DNA of 42,362 nt from Pseudomonadota bacterium (GCA_025355105.1 JANYAE010000010.1:1-42362); one strand, 5' to 3'. Positions 17,211-25,503 are shown, numbered from the stretch's first letter. Notes: generated by a model from the sequence alone, not told the origin. Numbers and translations: made by a program.

Positions 17211-18965
17211 GTGACCACGACCCTTGCTCGCGCCGTCCTGATCGGCGCACTCTGCCTGCCCCTGCTGAGTTCGGCCGAGAACGCGGCCGGCGCGCCGACG
17301 AGGCACAACGAAGCCACCGTGCTCCAGCTGCAGGCGGCGATGGCCTCCGGCCAGCTCACCTCCGAGCAGCTGACGCGCGAGTACCTCGAAAGGATCATCG
17401 CCCTCGACCAGCGCGGGCCCGGCGTCAACGCCGTGATCGAGCTCAACCCGGATGCGCTCGCGATGGCGCGCAAGGCCGACGCGAAGCGGCGCCAAGGCCA
17501 GCTGCTCGGGCCGCTTCACGGCATCCCGGTGCTGCTCAAGGACAACATCGACACCGGCGATCGCATGCAGACCACCGCCGGATCGCTGGCGCTTGCCGGC
17601 GCGCCGGCGCTTGCGGACTCGACCGTCGCCGCCAAGCTGCGCGCCGGCGGCGCCGTGATCCTCGGCAAGACCAACCTCTCGGAGTGGGCCAACTTCCGCT
17701 CCTTCGAATCGGTCAGCGGTTGGTCCGGCCGCGGCGGCCAGACCCACAACCCGTACGGCATCGACCGCAACCCCTGCGGCTCGAGCGCCGGATCAGCGGC
17801 CGCCGCCTCGGCGAACTTCGCGACGGTGTCCTTCGGCACCGAGACCGACGGCAGCATCGTCTGCCCCGCGAACGCGAGCGGCGTCGTCGGCATCAAGCCC
17901 ACCGTCGGCCTGACGAGTCGCGCCGGCGTCGTGCCGATCTCGCACGTGCAGGACACCGTCGGCCCGCACGCCCGCACCGTCGCCGACGCGGCGATCGCGC
18001 TCGGCGTGATCCAAAGTGCGACCGCGGACGGCCGTGACCCGGCCACCGGCGGCGTGCCGCTCGGCTGGCAGGGCCGCGCGCGGCCGTCGATCCCGGCGGA
18101 CTACACGCCGTTCCTTGACGCGCACGGCCTCGCGGGCGCGCGGCTCGGCCTGACGCGGGCCGGGCTCGCGGGCTTCACCAACGTCACGACGCCGCAGCCC
18201 GTCACCGACGCGATCGAGGCCGCCTTCGCCGCGCTGACCGCGGCCGGCGCGACCGTGATCGACCTCGACGCCGCGGGCTTCAGTTTCGCGACCGCCGACG
18301 GCGAGTTCCTGATCCTGTGCTTCGATTTTCGCAACGACGTCAACGCCTACTTCGCGACCCGCCGCGGCGTGCCGCTCGCCGGCAAGACGCTCAGCGACGG
18401 GATCGCCTTCAACATCGCCAACGCCGACGCCGAGATGCCCTTCTTCAACCAGGACATCTGGGATCTCGTCAACGCGATGGCCCCGGGAGCTGACGACCCG
18501 CAGCCGGACTTCGGCGGCATGACGTACAACCAGGCGCTCGAGATCGACCGGCTGTCGGGGGTCAACGGCATCGACGCCGCCCTCAGCCAGTTCAACCTCG
18601 ACGCGGTGGTGTCGGCCACCGACAACCCGGCGTGGGCCACCGACCTGCTCTTTGGCGACCACTTCATCTTCGGCACCTCCGGCCTCGCGGCCGGCGCCGG
18701 CTATCCGATCGTGCAGGTGCCGGCCGGCGAGGTGTTCGGCGTGCCCTTCGGCATCAGCTTCTTCGGCAGCGCGTTCAGCGAGCCGAAGCTGATCCGGCTG
18801 GCCTCCGGCTACGAGGCGTTCACGCAGGCCCGTGCCAAGAACCTGCCGACCTTCGCCTTGACGCTGCCAGATGACCACATCGCCGGTACGACCCTGTCGG
18901 TCAAGAAGCGGCAGAACGCCGCCAGCAAGCGCGATGAGCGCAAGCATGAGATGCACCACCTCTAG
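17211..18965 (+). CDS. secreted amidase (amidase signature family)
   Basis: Hydrolase of the Ser-cisSer-Lys amidase signature family, 584 residues. The start is GTG 17211 because AAGGAGGAG lies six bases upstream and it gives a signal peptide (ARAVLIGALCLPLLSSAENA). Catalytic residues are visible with family spacing: Lys110 in LLKDNID, cis-Ser191 in CGSSAGS, nucleophile Ser215 in TDGSIVCPA. The signal peptide indicates a periplasmic or secreted enzyme acting on an amide or peptide amide substrate; the substrate cannot be read from the sequence. It is followed by a strong hairpin and stands alone as a transcription unit. The C-terminus ends in a charged tail after the amidase domain. Confidence 0.9.
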   Translation: MTTTLARAVLIGALCLPLLSSAENAAGAPTRHNEATVLQLQAAMASGQLTSEQLTREYLERIIALDQRGPGVNAVIELNPDALAMARKADAKRRQGQLLGPLHGIPVLLKDNIDTGDRMQTTAGSLALAGAPALADSTVAAKLRAGGAVILGKTNLSEWANFRSFESVSGWSGRGGQTHNPYGIDRNPCGSSAGSAAAASANFATVSFGTETDGSIVCPANASGVVGIKPTVGLTSRAGVVPISHVQDTVGPHARTVADAAIALGVIQSATADGRDPATGGVPLGWQGRARPSIPADYTPFLDAHGLAGARLGLTRAGLAGFTNVTTPQPVTDAIEAAFAALTAAGATVIDLDAAGFSFATADGEFLILCFDFRNDVNAYFATRRGVPLAGKTLSDGIAFNIANADAEMPFFNQDIWDLVNAMAPGADDPQPDFGGMTYNQALEIDRLSGVNGIDAALSQFNLDAVVSATDNPAWATDLLFGDHFIFGTSGLAAGAGYPIVQVPAGEVFGVPFGISFFGSAFSEPKLIRLASGYEAFTQARAKNLPTFALTLPDDHIAGTTLSVKKRQNAASKRDERKHEMHHL

Positions 18966-19009
18966 GCCGGCAGGCCGACCACTTCGGCGGCCGGCTGGGC
19001 AAGAGACGA

Positions 19010-19036
19010 CGGCCGGTGCGTGACGCGCACCGGCCG
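19010..19036 (+). terminator. hairpin after the amidase gene
   Basis: Perfect 11-bp stem (19010-19020 with 19026-19036, core GGCCGGTGCG/CGCACCGGCC) and a 5-base loop, 44 bases past the stop. No T tract follows. Confidence 0.5.
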
Positions 19037-19104
19037 GCACCGGCTCCCCCTGAGCCGAGCCGCTGCACCTGCAGTGTGTGGGCAGGCTGAGGGTTTTTCG
19101 CAAG

Positions 19105-19122
19105 TAATATCAACGTGTTGCG
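19105..19122. other. AT-rich motif resembling one in the tRNA-Lys islet
   Basis: TAATATCAACGTGTTGCG here resembles TTATATCAATGGGTTAGC at 26893-26910, sharing the core ATATCAA.G.GTT. Both sit in AT-rich patches near a toxin-antitoxin pair. Such patches are often seen next to integrase-mediated attachment sites; here that is only an inference. Confidence 0.3.
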
Positions 19123-19256
19123 ATCATAGGATGTTGGACTTGCCGTCGGCAACGGTCGACTGATCGGCTTGCGAAGCTCATCGACTGGACGGAAGTCGGA
19201 AGTGGCTGGATCTCCGGCGAAACGCTGCGGAAATGCCACTTGGAGCACAGAGTCGA

Positions 19257-19283
19257 TTGACACCATAACGGTTCCATCATGGT
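19257..19283 (+). promoter_or_regulatory. candidate vapB promoter/operator
   Basis: A perfect -35 TTGACA (19257-19262) lies 33 bases before vapB. The -10 is not convincing. ACCAT (from 19262) and ATGGT (to 19283) form a small inverted repeat overlapping the expected -10 region, as would suit autoregulation by the antitoxin. Confidence 0.35.
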
Positions 19284-19294
19284 TGGAGGTGGCC

Positions 19295-19540
19295 ATGCCC
19301 ACGACACTGACGCTGAAGGATATTCCGGACGAGGTTTACGAGCGCTTGAAAGCCTCGGCGGCGACGCACCGCCGTAGCCTTAACAGCGAAGCAATCGTCT
19401 GCCTGGAGTCGGTGCTGATTCGATCGACCGTGACACCTGCAGAACGGATCGCTCGCGCCCGAGAATTGCGCGGCGGTCTGCAGCGTCGTGCCTTCAAGGC
19501 GCGGGACATTGACGCGGCCAAACGGCGCGGCCGGGCGTGA
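19295..19540 (+). CDS. FitA/VapB-like ribbon-helix-helix antitoxin
   Basis: DNA-binding antitoxin of 81 residues. The N-terminal half reads TLTLKDIPDEVYERLKASA and then HRRSLNSEAIVCLE, the FitA-type RHH pattern; the C-terminal half (ERIARARELRGG and the tail rich in Arg/Lys) would wrap the toxin. ATG 19295 is preceded by GGAGG at six bases. The stop overlaps the toxin's GTG by four bases (GTGA), the usual coupling in these modules. The antitoxin looks intact although the partner toxin is frameshifted. Confidence 0.87.
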   Translation: MPTTLTLKDIPDEVYERLKASAATHRRSLNSEAIVCLESVLIRSTVTPAERIARARELRGGLQRRAFKARDIDAAKRRGRA

Positions 19541-19933
19541 TCGTCGTCGATTCCAACGTGCTCGCGCATCTCTAACTTGCCGGGCGAACACTCGGCCCAG
19601 GCCGAGGCACTGCTCGAACGTGATTCCGAGTGGGCAGCACCGGTGCTGTGGCACAGCGAGCTCCGCAACATCCTCGCTGGGTATCTGCGGCGCAAGGCGC
19701 TGCGCTTCGACCAGGTTCTCGCGATCCAGAGCGAGGCCAAACGCTTGATGGCCGGCGCCGAGTCCGACGTCGCATCAACTTCGGTCCTCGAGCTCGCACG
19801 CGACAGCGGCTGCTCCGCCTATGACTGCGAATTCGTCGCGCTGGCCATCGACCTGCGAACGCTTCTGGTCACGATGGACCGCGAATTGCTTCGGGCGTTT
19901 CCCACACACGCCGTGGCACTCGGCGATGCTTAG
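19537..19933 (+). pseudogene. PIN-domain toxin (VapC/FitB-like), broken by a 1-base insertion
   Basis: Type II toxin ribonuclease. From GTG 19537 the frame reads MIVVDSNVLAHL and then stops at TAA 19573-19575. Removing one A there restores HLYLPGEHSAQAEALLERD and an open frame to 19933, giving about 131 residues. All PIN acidic residues are present: Asp5, Glu in LWHSELRN, Asp in AYDCEFVALA, and Asp in VTMDRELL. The 4-base overlap with vapB is kept. The frameshift may be a true inactivation, leaving a solitary antitoxin, or a sequence error. A re-initiation product starting at residue ~15 would lack Asp5. Confidence 0.85.
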
Positions 19934-20043
19934 CGCGTGACCCCCCGTTTCGGCGTCACCGATACCGATCGAGCAGACGTTTGACCTCACGCGCTGCGGG
20001 GTGCGCCCGGCGTGCTGCCTAATTTGCCGGGCCACCACTTCGC

Positions 20044-20064
20044 GGCCGGGCCGGCGGCCCGGCC
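20044..20064 (-). terminator. GC-only hairpin after the DUF3617 gene
   Basis: Perfect 9-bp stem (GGCCGGGCC/GGCCCGGCC, 3-base loop) 16 bases past the stop on the minus strand. No U run follows. Confidence 0.5.
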
Positions 20065-20080
20065 AACTCGTGTCGTGCCG

Positions 20081-20524
20081 TCAGCGGCCCTTCGGCAGCT
20101 TGCCCGATGCGGCGGCGGCTTTGTCCTTCGCTGCCGTGCAGTTACCGACGCGTTTGCCGTCGAGAGTCTGGGTCATCGCGCCGTCCGCGATCGTCATCTG
20201 GATCACACCCTTCATCGTGGTCGCGGTCTTCGTCATCTGGCCGTTGCCGGTCATGGCGTCCTTGCCCGTGCACGCGACTTTCCAGCTCACCGTATCGCCG
20301 GATACCTTGGAGTCCGTGATCCGGCAGTTCTTGTCCCCGGGGTTGGTCTCCGGCTGGTAGTTGTCGCCCTTGGCGATGCAGATCGTCGACTTCGACGCCG
20401 GCATGTTCATGCCTGCCATGGCGACCGTGGTCGTCATTTCCCAGAGCTCGTCGCCGCCCTCCGCGCGTGCGGCGAAAGACGACACCAGCAATGCACAGGC
20501 GAGAAAACAAGCGAATCTGCCCAT
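20081..20524 (-). CDS. DUF3617 family secreted protein
   Basis: Exported protein of 147 residues and unknown function. The signal peptide is MGRFACFLACALLVSSFAARA; the mature part starts GGDELWEMTTTVAMAGMNMPA, the DUF3617 opening, and has the family's CIAKGD, NCRI, VACTGKD cysteines and the repeated GNGQMTKTATTMKGVIQM pattern. Four mature cysteines probably form two disulfides. ATG 20524 is preceded by GGGAG. It is the last of four minus-strand genes for exported proteins (from 24192), 110 bp after its neighbour, and is followed by a strong hairpin. Confidence 0.85.
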   Translation of the reverse strand: MGRFACFLACALLVSSFAARAEGGDELWEMTTTVAMAGMNMPASKSTICIAKGDNYQPETNPGDKNCRITDSKVSGDTVSWKVACTGKDAMTGNGQMTKTATTMKGVIQMTIADGAMTQTLDGKRVGNCTAAKDKAAAASGKLPKGR

Positions 20525-20634
20525 TGAACATCTCCCGATTACTGCCACTGCGGAAACGAAGCTCACAACCAGCCACGCCGTGCCGGGCCACTCGTACGCC
20601 CGCCGGCGCGAGGCGACGCGATCGCCGTTGGTCG

Positions 20635-21213
20635 CTACGGAATCGGGCCCTCGACCACCCGCGTGTAGGGAGCACCGCTTGCGAGCGGGATGGTCGCGGT
20701 CGCGTTGAGATAGTCGACGGTGGCCTGATACGCGGTTCCCTGCAGCGTCAGCTCGCAGTGGTACCAGTCGATCAACGACAGCGAATGCGCGTCTGCCGGG
20801 TTGGCGAAGACGCCGACGCTCACTTCGACATCGACGTCCGTGCCCCGACCAAGCGACGCGCTCGGCAGCTGACCGTGGGCCGTGCCGCTGCCGCGGCCGA
20901 GAGCGGGCTGCGTACCGACCGCGATCGGCTTCTGGGGCGCCGGGGGTGACGTCGCGCTCTGGCTCGTACCGCCGCTCCGCTGATGGCTCGTCGCCCACAC
21001 CGTGCACGTCACCTGGTACTCAGTCACCTCCGGCGGCAGATTGTGCAGGGCGAGCGGCACAGCCAGGATGAGGTGCGGCCCAGGAGGCGGCGACACCGGC
21101 TGCGCAGTCTCGCCGGTGGGCTTCGGCGGCGGCGCCGTGCTGAGGCCCGTGGCGCCGGCCAGGAGAGCGAGCGCGACGAGCGAGAGCAACAGGGCACGAG
21201 TGATGCGAGTCAT
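20635..21213 (-). CDS. secreted protein of unknown function
   Basis: Not recognised. The 192 residues start with a signal peptide (LLLSLVALALLAGATGLSTA), then a proline-rich linker (about 28-46). A beta-rich domain follows with two cysteines (VTCTVWA and WYHCELTL) placed as if to form a disulfide, interrupted by a low-complexity Ser/Thr/Pro/Gln stretch (about 80-100). ATG 21213 is preceded by GGGGAG at ten bases. It lies between the 377-residue protein (47 bp upstream) and DUF3617 and is probably cotranscribed with them. Confidence 0.7.
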   Translation of the reverse strand: MTRITRALLLSLVALALLAGATGLSTAPPPKPTGETAQPVSPPPGPHLILAVPLALHNLPPEVTEYQVTCTVWATSHQRSGGTSQSATSPPAPQKPIAVGTQPALGRGSGTAHGQLPSASLGRGTDVDVEVSVGVFANPADAHSLSLIDWYHCELTLQGTAYQATVDYLNATATIPLASGAPYTRVVEGPIP

Positions 21214-21260
21214 AGGCTGCAAACTCCCCAAGTGAATGCCTTGCAACTGCCGGCGCACGG

Positions 21261-22394
21261 CTACTGGAGCGAGCCTGTGCCGGTGACCGTCAGTCCCGCC
21301 GTGCGCGCGCGCCGCGGCACGAAGGGCGGACCGTCTGCGAGATTTCCCGTTCCGCTCACCAGCAGCGACCCGGTGCGCGCGCGCCGTGGGACGAACGCGG
21401 GGCCGGCCGTCAGCAAGCCGCTTCCGGTCACCGTCAGTTTCTGAGTGCGCGCGTGCCGCGGGCTGAAGGGCGCGCCGGCCGCGGCGACCGCCGACGGAGC
21501 TGCGCCACCTGACACGCCGGCCGCGCTGAGGATTTGCGCGAAGGCGGCACCTGCCCCGATCGCGATGTTCTCGAAGGTGAAGCCGACATAGACGAAGTGA
21601 CCTGCCCCGACCGCTTGGCGGGTCGCGACCGCGACCGACTGCGGCCCCTTGCCGTCCGGGTCAAGCGTCGCGGTATAGAGCGTCGTCGCCGTGTCCGGAT
21701 TCGCCGCGCTGAACTGGATCTCCACCGTCGGGCTCTTGGCGACGACGTAGCTCGTGCCGTTCGCTGCGTTGACCGTGCCTTCCTTGAAGCGCTGCAGCAG
21801 GCCGCGCCCGCCCTTGATGCCCAGCACCTGCTGCAGGAACGGCGACTCCTTCTTGGCCCACAGCGCGGTCCCGCCCGCGCCGAGCGCGTTGTTGAGGTAG
21901 CCCGGCGAGAACAAGAGCACCGTGCCGCCGGTGTCTGCCAGGTAGCTCCTGAGCGTCACCTCATCCTTGAGGCTGATCACCGCGGTATTGTCGCGATTGC
22001 CGCCGTAGGCGGCGCCCGTATACCAGACGATCAGCGAGTAGCCCTTGAGCTTCTCCGCCGTCGGCCCATCCGCGTAGCGCGGCACCACGACCGTGTCGAA
22101 GGCTAGCGACTGCGCCTTCAGCATCCCGCGGTAGAAGCTGTCGGAGGCCGAGAGCGCGCTGCTGGCGGGATTGCTGTTGTTATCCGAATCGTCGTCGTCG
22201 ACGAGCAGCACCTTCGCCACGGCCGGCGTCGCCGGATCGAGCAGGGCCGGCCGCGACGTGGTCGGCCCGGCCTTGGCAGGAGCGGGCGCGGCGGCCTGAG
22301 CATGCACGGCAGCGCCCGACCACAACAGCAGCGCGAGCGCCGTGCACAAGCTGCCGACGGCGTTCAGCAGGGTTTGGTGCGCTCGCTTGCTCAT
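21261..22394 (-). CDS. secreted protein with amidotransferase-fold-like domain and C-terminal repeats
   Basis: Exported protein of 377 residues, function unknown. A signal peptide (TALALLLWSGAAVHAQA) precedes a domain opening with KVLLVDDDDSDNNSNP and continuing YRGMLKAQ, LKGYSLIVWYTGAAYGG, LRSYLADTGGTVLLFSPGY. That order resembles the class I glutamine amidotransferase-like (ThuA-type) fold found in some surface proteins; no catalytic Cys-His pair is evident. A beta-rich region (about 190-300) follows, then almost three 24-residue repeats (about 310-377). ATG 22394 starts one base after the stop of the TPR-like gene, so the two are coupled. A role on or outside the cell surface is likely; the rest is inference. 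Confidence 0.72.
   Translation of the reverse strand: MSKRAHQTLLNAVGSLCTALALLLWSGAAVHAQAAAPAPAKAGPTTSRPALLDPATPAVAKVLLVDDDDSDNNSNPASSALSASDSFYRGMLKAQSLAFDTVVVPRYADGPTAEKLKGYSLIVWYTGAAYGGNRDNTAVISLKDEVTLRSYLADTGGTVLLFSPGYLNNALGAGGTALWAKKESPFLQQVLGIKGGRGLLQRFKEGTVNAANGTSYVVAKSPTVEIQFSAANPDTATTLYTATLDPDGKGPQSVAVATRQAVGAGHFVYVGFTFENIAIGAGAAFAQILSAAGVSGGAAPSAVAAAGAPFSPRHARTQKLTVTGSGLLTAGPAFVPRRARTGSLLVSGTGNLADGPPFVPRRARTAGLTVTGTGSLQ
21264..21467 (-). repeat. 72-bp coding tandem repeat, 2.8 copies
   Basis: Encodes three imperfect 24-residue units, each with an F(S/V)PR(H/R)ART core and an L.V.G(S/T)G.L strand. The unit boundaries match at the DNA level (CGCGCGCGCCG with GGCACGAA or similar). The last unit is cut at 20 residues by the stop. 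Confidence 0.75.
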
Positions 22395-22395
22395 G

Positions 22396-24192
22396 TCAGT
22401 GGGCGAGCAGGCTGCCCAGTTGCTTCCAGTCGGCCTGCCGCAGGATCTTCGCCATGGCGACGCAATCCCCCGGCTGATTGCGCAGGAACTTCTTGTCATC
22501 AAGCCAGCGATTGACCTTGGTGAGCTCGGAAAGATAGAGGACCTGCAGCTCGCTGCGCGGCCGCTTGCCGTCGAGTAGCTCGGGGTTGCGCGTCACGAGC
22601 GCGCGGCAGTTCGGCGTGCCGAGCGGCACGACGCGCCAGTCGCTGTCAGGGGAGCGGCCGGGACCGACGATGATGCAGGCAGGCGCCGCTTGGCCTGCCG
22701 CATCGAGCGAGGCGAGCCGGGACTGCGCATTCTTGTAGGCATCGACCGGTTCGCGATGCTTGGGACCGTTCGCGGCCGTCTCCGCGGCCTTGCGCGCATC
22801 CTCCTCCCAGCGCCGCTGCATGATCTCGAGCTTGTGGGCATTGGCCTCGGCGCCGGCATCACGCTGCGCGGCGACCTCCTGCCGGCGCTTGTCCGCGGCC
22901 GCCGGGCTCATGAAGTCCGCATAGGCCTTCTGCGTTCCCTCGATGCCGGCGGTGGCGGTATCCGCCGCACTCTTGTACGCCGGCAGCAACGCCTGCAGCG
23001 CCTGGCCCATGCTCACCGGCTTCCACAGCGCCACGCCCGGACGCGCGATCACGAGCGTGTCGCCGTAGACCGGTACTCCCGCGAGCTCGCCGTCCTTTTG
23101 CGGCTCGAGGAAGTACTCGAGCTCGCCGTCGGCGTAGAGGCCCGTGGCATTCAAGCCGGCGAAGCGTGGCAGCACGTTGACCGTGATCTCGTTGCGGCAG
23201 AAGGTCTCCTCGATCGTGCCCACACCGCTGCTGCGCGCGCCGCTCGACTTGGAACGCTGCTGAACCTCGAAATACGCCGCGCCACTGAAGCGGATGGCGG
23301 CGCGCAGCGGCAGGTGAGCGGCCAGGTAGCGTTGCCGCTCCTTCACATCCTCGACGCTGCCGAGCGTCGCCCGCACGTCGAGCTCGAAACCGAGCGGCGG
23401 GCTCAGCACCGGTGCCCTGCCGAGGACCTCCATGACGCGGTGCAGGTTGGCATCGAAGGCCTTGAGCTCGGCGTCGGTCGCATGCACCTCACCCTGCGCG
23501 CTCTCGGCGTGCAGCGACCATGGGATCGCTTGGCCAGGTCGATCCTTGAGGAACACGGGTCCCGCTGCCGCGCCTGGTTCGGCAGGCAGCGGCGGCAGCG
23601 GCGCGGGGATAAGGTCGGCGGACGCGTGCCGCGCATCCCGCCCCTGCGCCGCGGCGGCGATCCTGGCGTCGAGCGCGGCGCGGTCGTAGCCGGCTCCGCT
23701 CGCGGTCGCGACGCGGCGCGCGCGCTCGTAGGCGCGCACCGCATCGCCTGCCTCGCCGGCGGCGACGAGCGCGTCGCCGTAGCGGATCCAGGCGTCGGCA
23801 TCCGCGGCGCCCGGATCCGCTACGGCGCCCGTTGCCGGGGCCGACGCGCCGGTGGCGGCTGCCGGCGATGCGGGCAATGCAGGCGTTAGCGGCGCGGACT
23901 TCGCGGCGTTCGCCGCGCTGTCGCGTGCCGATCGCGCAGCGGCGAGCTTGGCGTTGAGCGCGGCACTGTCGGTGGCGAGCTTGTTGTTGTAGGCGAGGCG
24001 TCCGGCCCGCTCGTAGAGGCGCACCGCCTCGAAGGCGTTGCCCGCGGCGACCAGCGCATCGGCCTGGGTCACCGTCGCCTCGTAGTCCTGCTGCGCCTGC
24101 AGGGCGCCCGCGGCCTGCGCCCGGACCGCACCCTGGACGGCGAGCGCCATCACGATCATCGCCAGGCTCCGCCTGGCTCCCCGAACGCGCAT
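22396..24192 (-). CDS. exported TPR-like protein of unknown function
   Basis: 598 residues with a signal peptide ending near AQA27. Two related helical repeats, 42-91 and 137-186, share the pattern ADALVAAG..(F/G)(E/D)AVR.YERA.R and DSAALNAKLAAA, and look like a duplicated TPR-type unit separated by an Ala/Pro-rich linker. The middle (about 200-400) is a globular region of unknown family. A long charged helix (about 410-480) follows, then a C-terminal domain with two cysteines (PACIIVGPG and PNCRALV) and a third near the end (GDCVAMA). ATG is preceded by GGGGAG at seven bases. First gene of a run continuing with the 377-residue protein one base downstream. Confidence 0.72.
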   Translation of the reverse strand: MRVRGARRSLAMIVMALAVQGAVRAQAAGALQAQQDYEATVTQADALVAAGNAFEAVRLYERAGRLAYNNKLATDSAALNAKLAAARSARDSAANAAKSAPLTPALPASPAAATGASAPATGAVADPGAADADAWIRYGDALVAAGEAGDAVRAYERARRVATASGAGYDRAALDARIAAAAQGRDARHASADLIPAPLPPLPAEPGAAAGPVFLKDRPGQAIPWSLHAESAQGEVHATDAELKAFDANLHRVMEVLGRAPVLSPPLGFELDVRATLGSVEDVKERQRYLAAHLPLRAAIRFSGAAYFEVQQRSKSSGARSSGVGTIEETFCRNEITVNVLPRFAGLNATGLYADGELEYFLEPQKDGELAGVPVYGDTLVIARPGVALWKPVSMGQALQALLPAYKSAADTATAGIEGTQKAYADFMSPAAADKRRQEVAAQRDAGAEANAHKLEIMQRRWEEDARKAAETAANGPKHREPVDAYKNAQSRLASLDAAGQAAPACIIVGPGRSPDSDWRVVPLGTPNCRALVTRNPELLDGKRPRSELQVLYLSELTKVNRWLDDKKFLRNQPGDCVAMAKILRQADWKQLGSLLAH

Positions 24193-24630
24193 TCTGAGCT
24201 CCCCGGTGCCGTCGCCCTGTCTTCGGATTCTTGCGGGCGGCGCTGCGATTCGCGGTGTCGAGCGAGTCTCAGCGCCGGCGCGGGCTCAGTCAATAGCGGT
24301 TTCGCAAATGCGCGCCCACATCAGCCGCAACGGCGCGTCGAGCGCAGGTCCTCGGCGCAGCCGATCGGGATCACGCAGGTCCGCTCAGTTCGCGACTCAG
24401 GCTGCCGCCATCGAAGCCCACGTCCCGTCGTCGGCGCCTGGCTCCTGCTCCCCGGCCGACCACAAACTCGTGAGCTGCGTCCTCGTCACCGCTGCACGCA
24501 GCATCGCGCGGCATGACCGGCGCGGCCGACGGTGAAGCGCAAGGGCCGGCTGGGGGCGGCCCCGCGTCGCGCCGCCGATCCGAACTTGAACGCGCCCGCG
24601 CATTGGTCCGCAGTGACCGCAAGCGCTGAT
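24193..24630. other. 438-bp intergenic region upstream of the TPR-like gene
   Basis: No supported gene. A TTGACT hexamer on the minus strand (24293-24288) might be the -35 of the downstream gene, but its -10 is weak. Otherwise nothing recognisable is seen. Confidence 0.5.
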
Positions 24631-25503
24631 CTAGTCCGCTCCATGGCTGGCGTACGGCTTCACGACGTCACGAATTTCGTAGATCAGGCGCCGAATCTCC
24701 GCGACATCCTCCGACACCTCAGGCTTTTCGATGTCACGTCGCTCGGCTGCGATCTGCGCAATGACGACGTCGGCCGTGTCGGCGATTTGCGTCATGCTCA
24801 TCACGAAGTACTTGCGCGCGAACGCCCGATCATCGGAGTCCTGCATCCGGACGTAGATGTTCGCCACAGCGCCGGACGGCAAGAGTTGCGAGGAAAACGT
24901 GGCTGCGAGTAGCAGCACGTTGTTGGTGGCGGTGCATTCTCGCCCCTCGAGCGCCCCCGCCTTGAGGGACAGGTCGTGGCGGCTCGATGCCAATTTTGGA
25001 ATGAGGACGAGCAGTCGCTGCAGCGCCCGCGGCACGTCCTCCAGCGTCGGATCCGGCGTTCCGGCGTGAACTGCGGCAGCGGACGGGGTGAATGGATTCC
25101 CTGCAGCGCCAGACGCCGGCGTCGCCGGGTCCTCGTCGAGCTTCCAGGTCCACTTCATCCGCTGCCAAGAGCCGACCGGGCGGCCGTCGATCTTCTGCGG
25201 CGTGAAGTCGCCTTCCCGCTTGACGCAGTCCTGTGCCGCATCGTCGAGGCGCTCGAAGCCGCTCGAGGTTTCCACCCGGCTATGCGATACGCGGCCATCT
25301 TCGCCGACGAACACGAGCAGCGTCGTATTGCCCGTTTCATGCTCCCGGCGCGAAGCCGTCGGGTAGTAGCGCTCGCACACTTCGCCGAGATTGGGTGTCA
25401 CGACGCGGGCCGGCGTCACGTGTGGCGCCGCCGCAGGAGACTGCTCCGCCGCCGGTGCCGCAGCGCTCGCCAGCAGCAGCGTCGATAAGGTGCCTGTTCG
25501 CAT
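24631..25503 (-). CDS. secreted protein with a TonB C-terminal-like domain
   Basis: 290 residues from the ATG at 25503, chosen because it gives an immediate signal peptide (MRTGTLSTLLLASAAAPAA); an ATG at 25551 would add 16 basic residues. The N-terminal half is a TonB_C-like domain: EVCERYYPTAS, NTTLLVFVGEDGRVSHSRV, SSGFERLDDAAQDCVK, FTPQKIDGRPV, with a probable disulfide between its two cysteines. There is no N-terminal membrane anchor or proline-rich spacer, so it is a free periplasmic protein and not an energiser TonB. The C-terminal half (about 150-290) is helical and unrecognised, and ends with a conserved-looking amphipathic helix. Probably an individual unit; the next gene in its direction is 438 bp away. 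Confidence 0.75.
   Translation of the reverse strand: MRTGTLSTLLLASAAAPAAEQSPAAAPHVTPARVVTPNLGEVCERYYPTASRREHETGNTTLLVFVGEDGRVSHSRVETSSGFERLDDAAQDCVKREGDFTPQKIDGRPVGSWQRMKWTWKLDEDPATPASGAAGNPFTPSAAAVHAGTPDPTLEDVPRALQRLLVLIPKLASSRHDLSLKAGALEGRECTATNNVLLLAATFSSQLLPSGAVANIYVRMQDSDDRAFARKYFVMSMTQIADTADVVIAQIAAERRDIEKPEVSEDVAEIRRLIYEIRDVVKPYASHGAD

Larger units (their letters stand above)
18966..19294. other. 329-bp intergenic region between amidase and vapB
   Basis: No gene. It contains the amidase terminator hairpin, an AT-rich patch around 19090-19130 that stands out from its surroundings, a short palindrome TTGCCG-T-CGGCAA (19140-19152) and a -35-like TTGACA before vapB. Confidence 0.6.
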
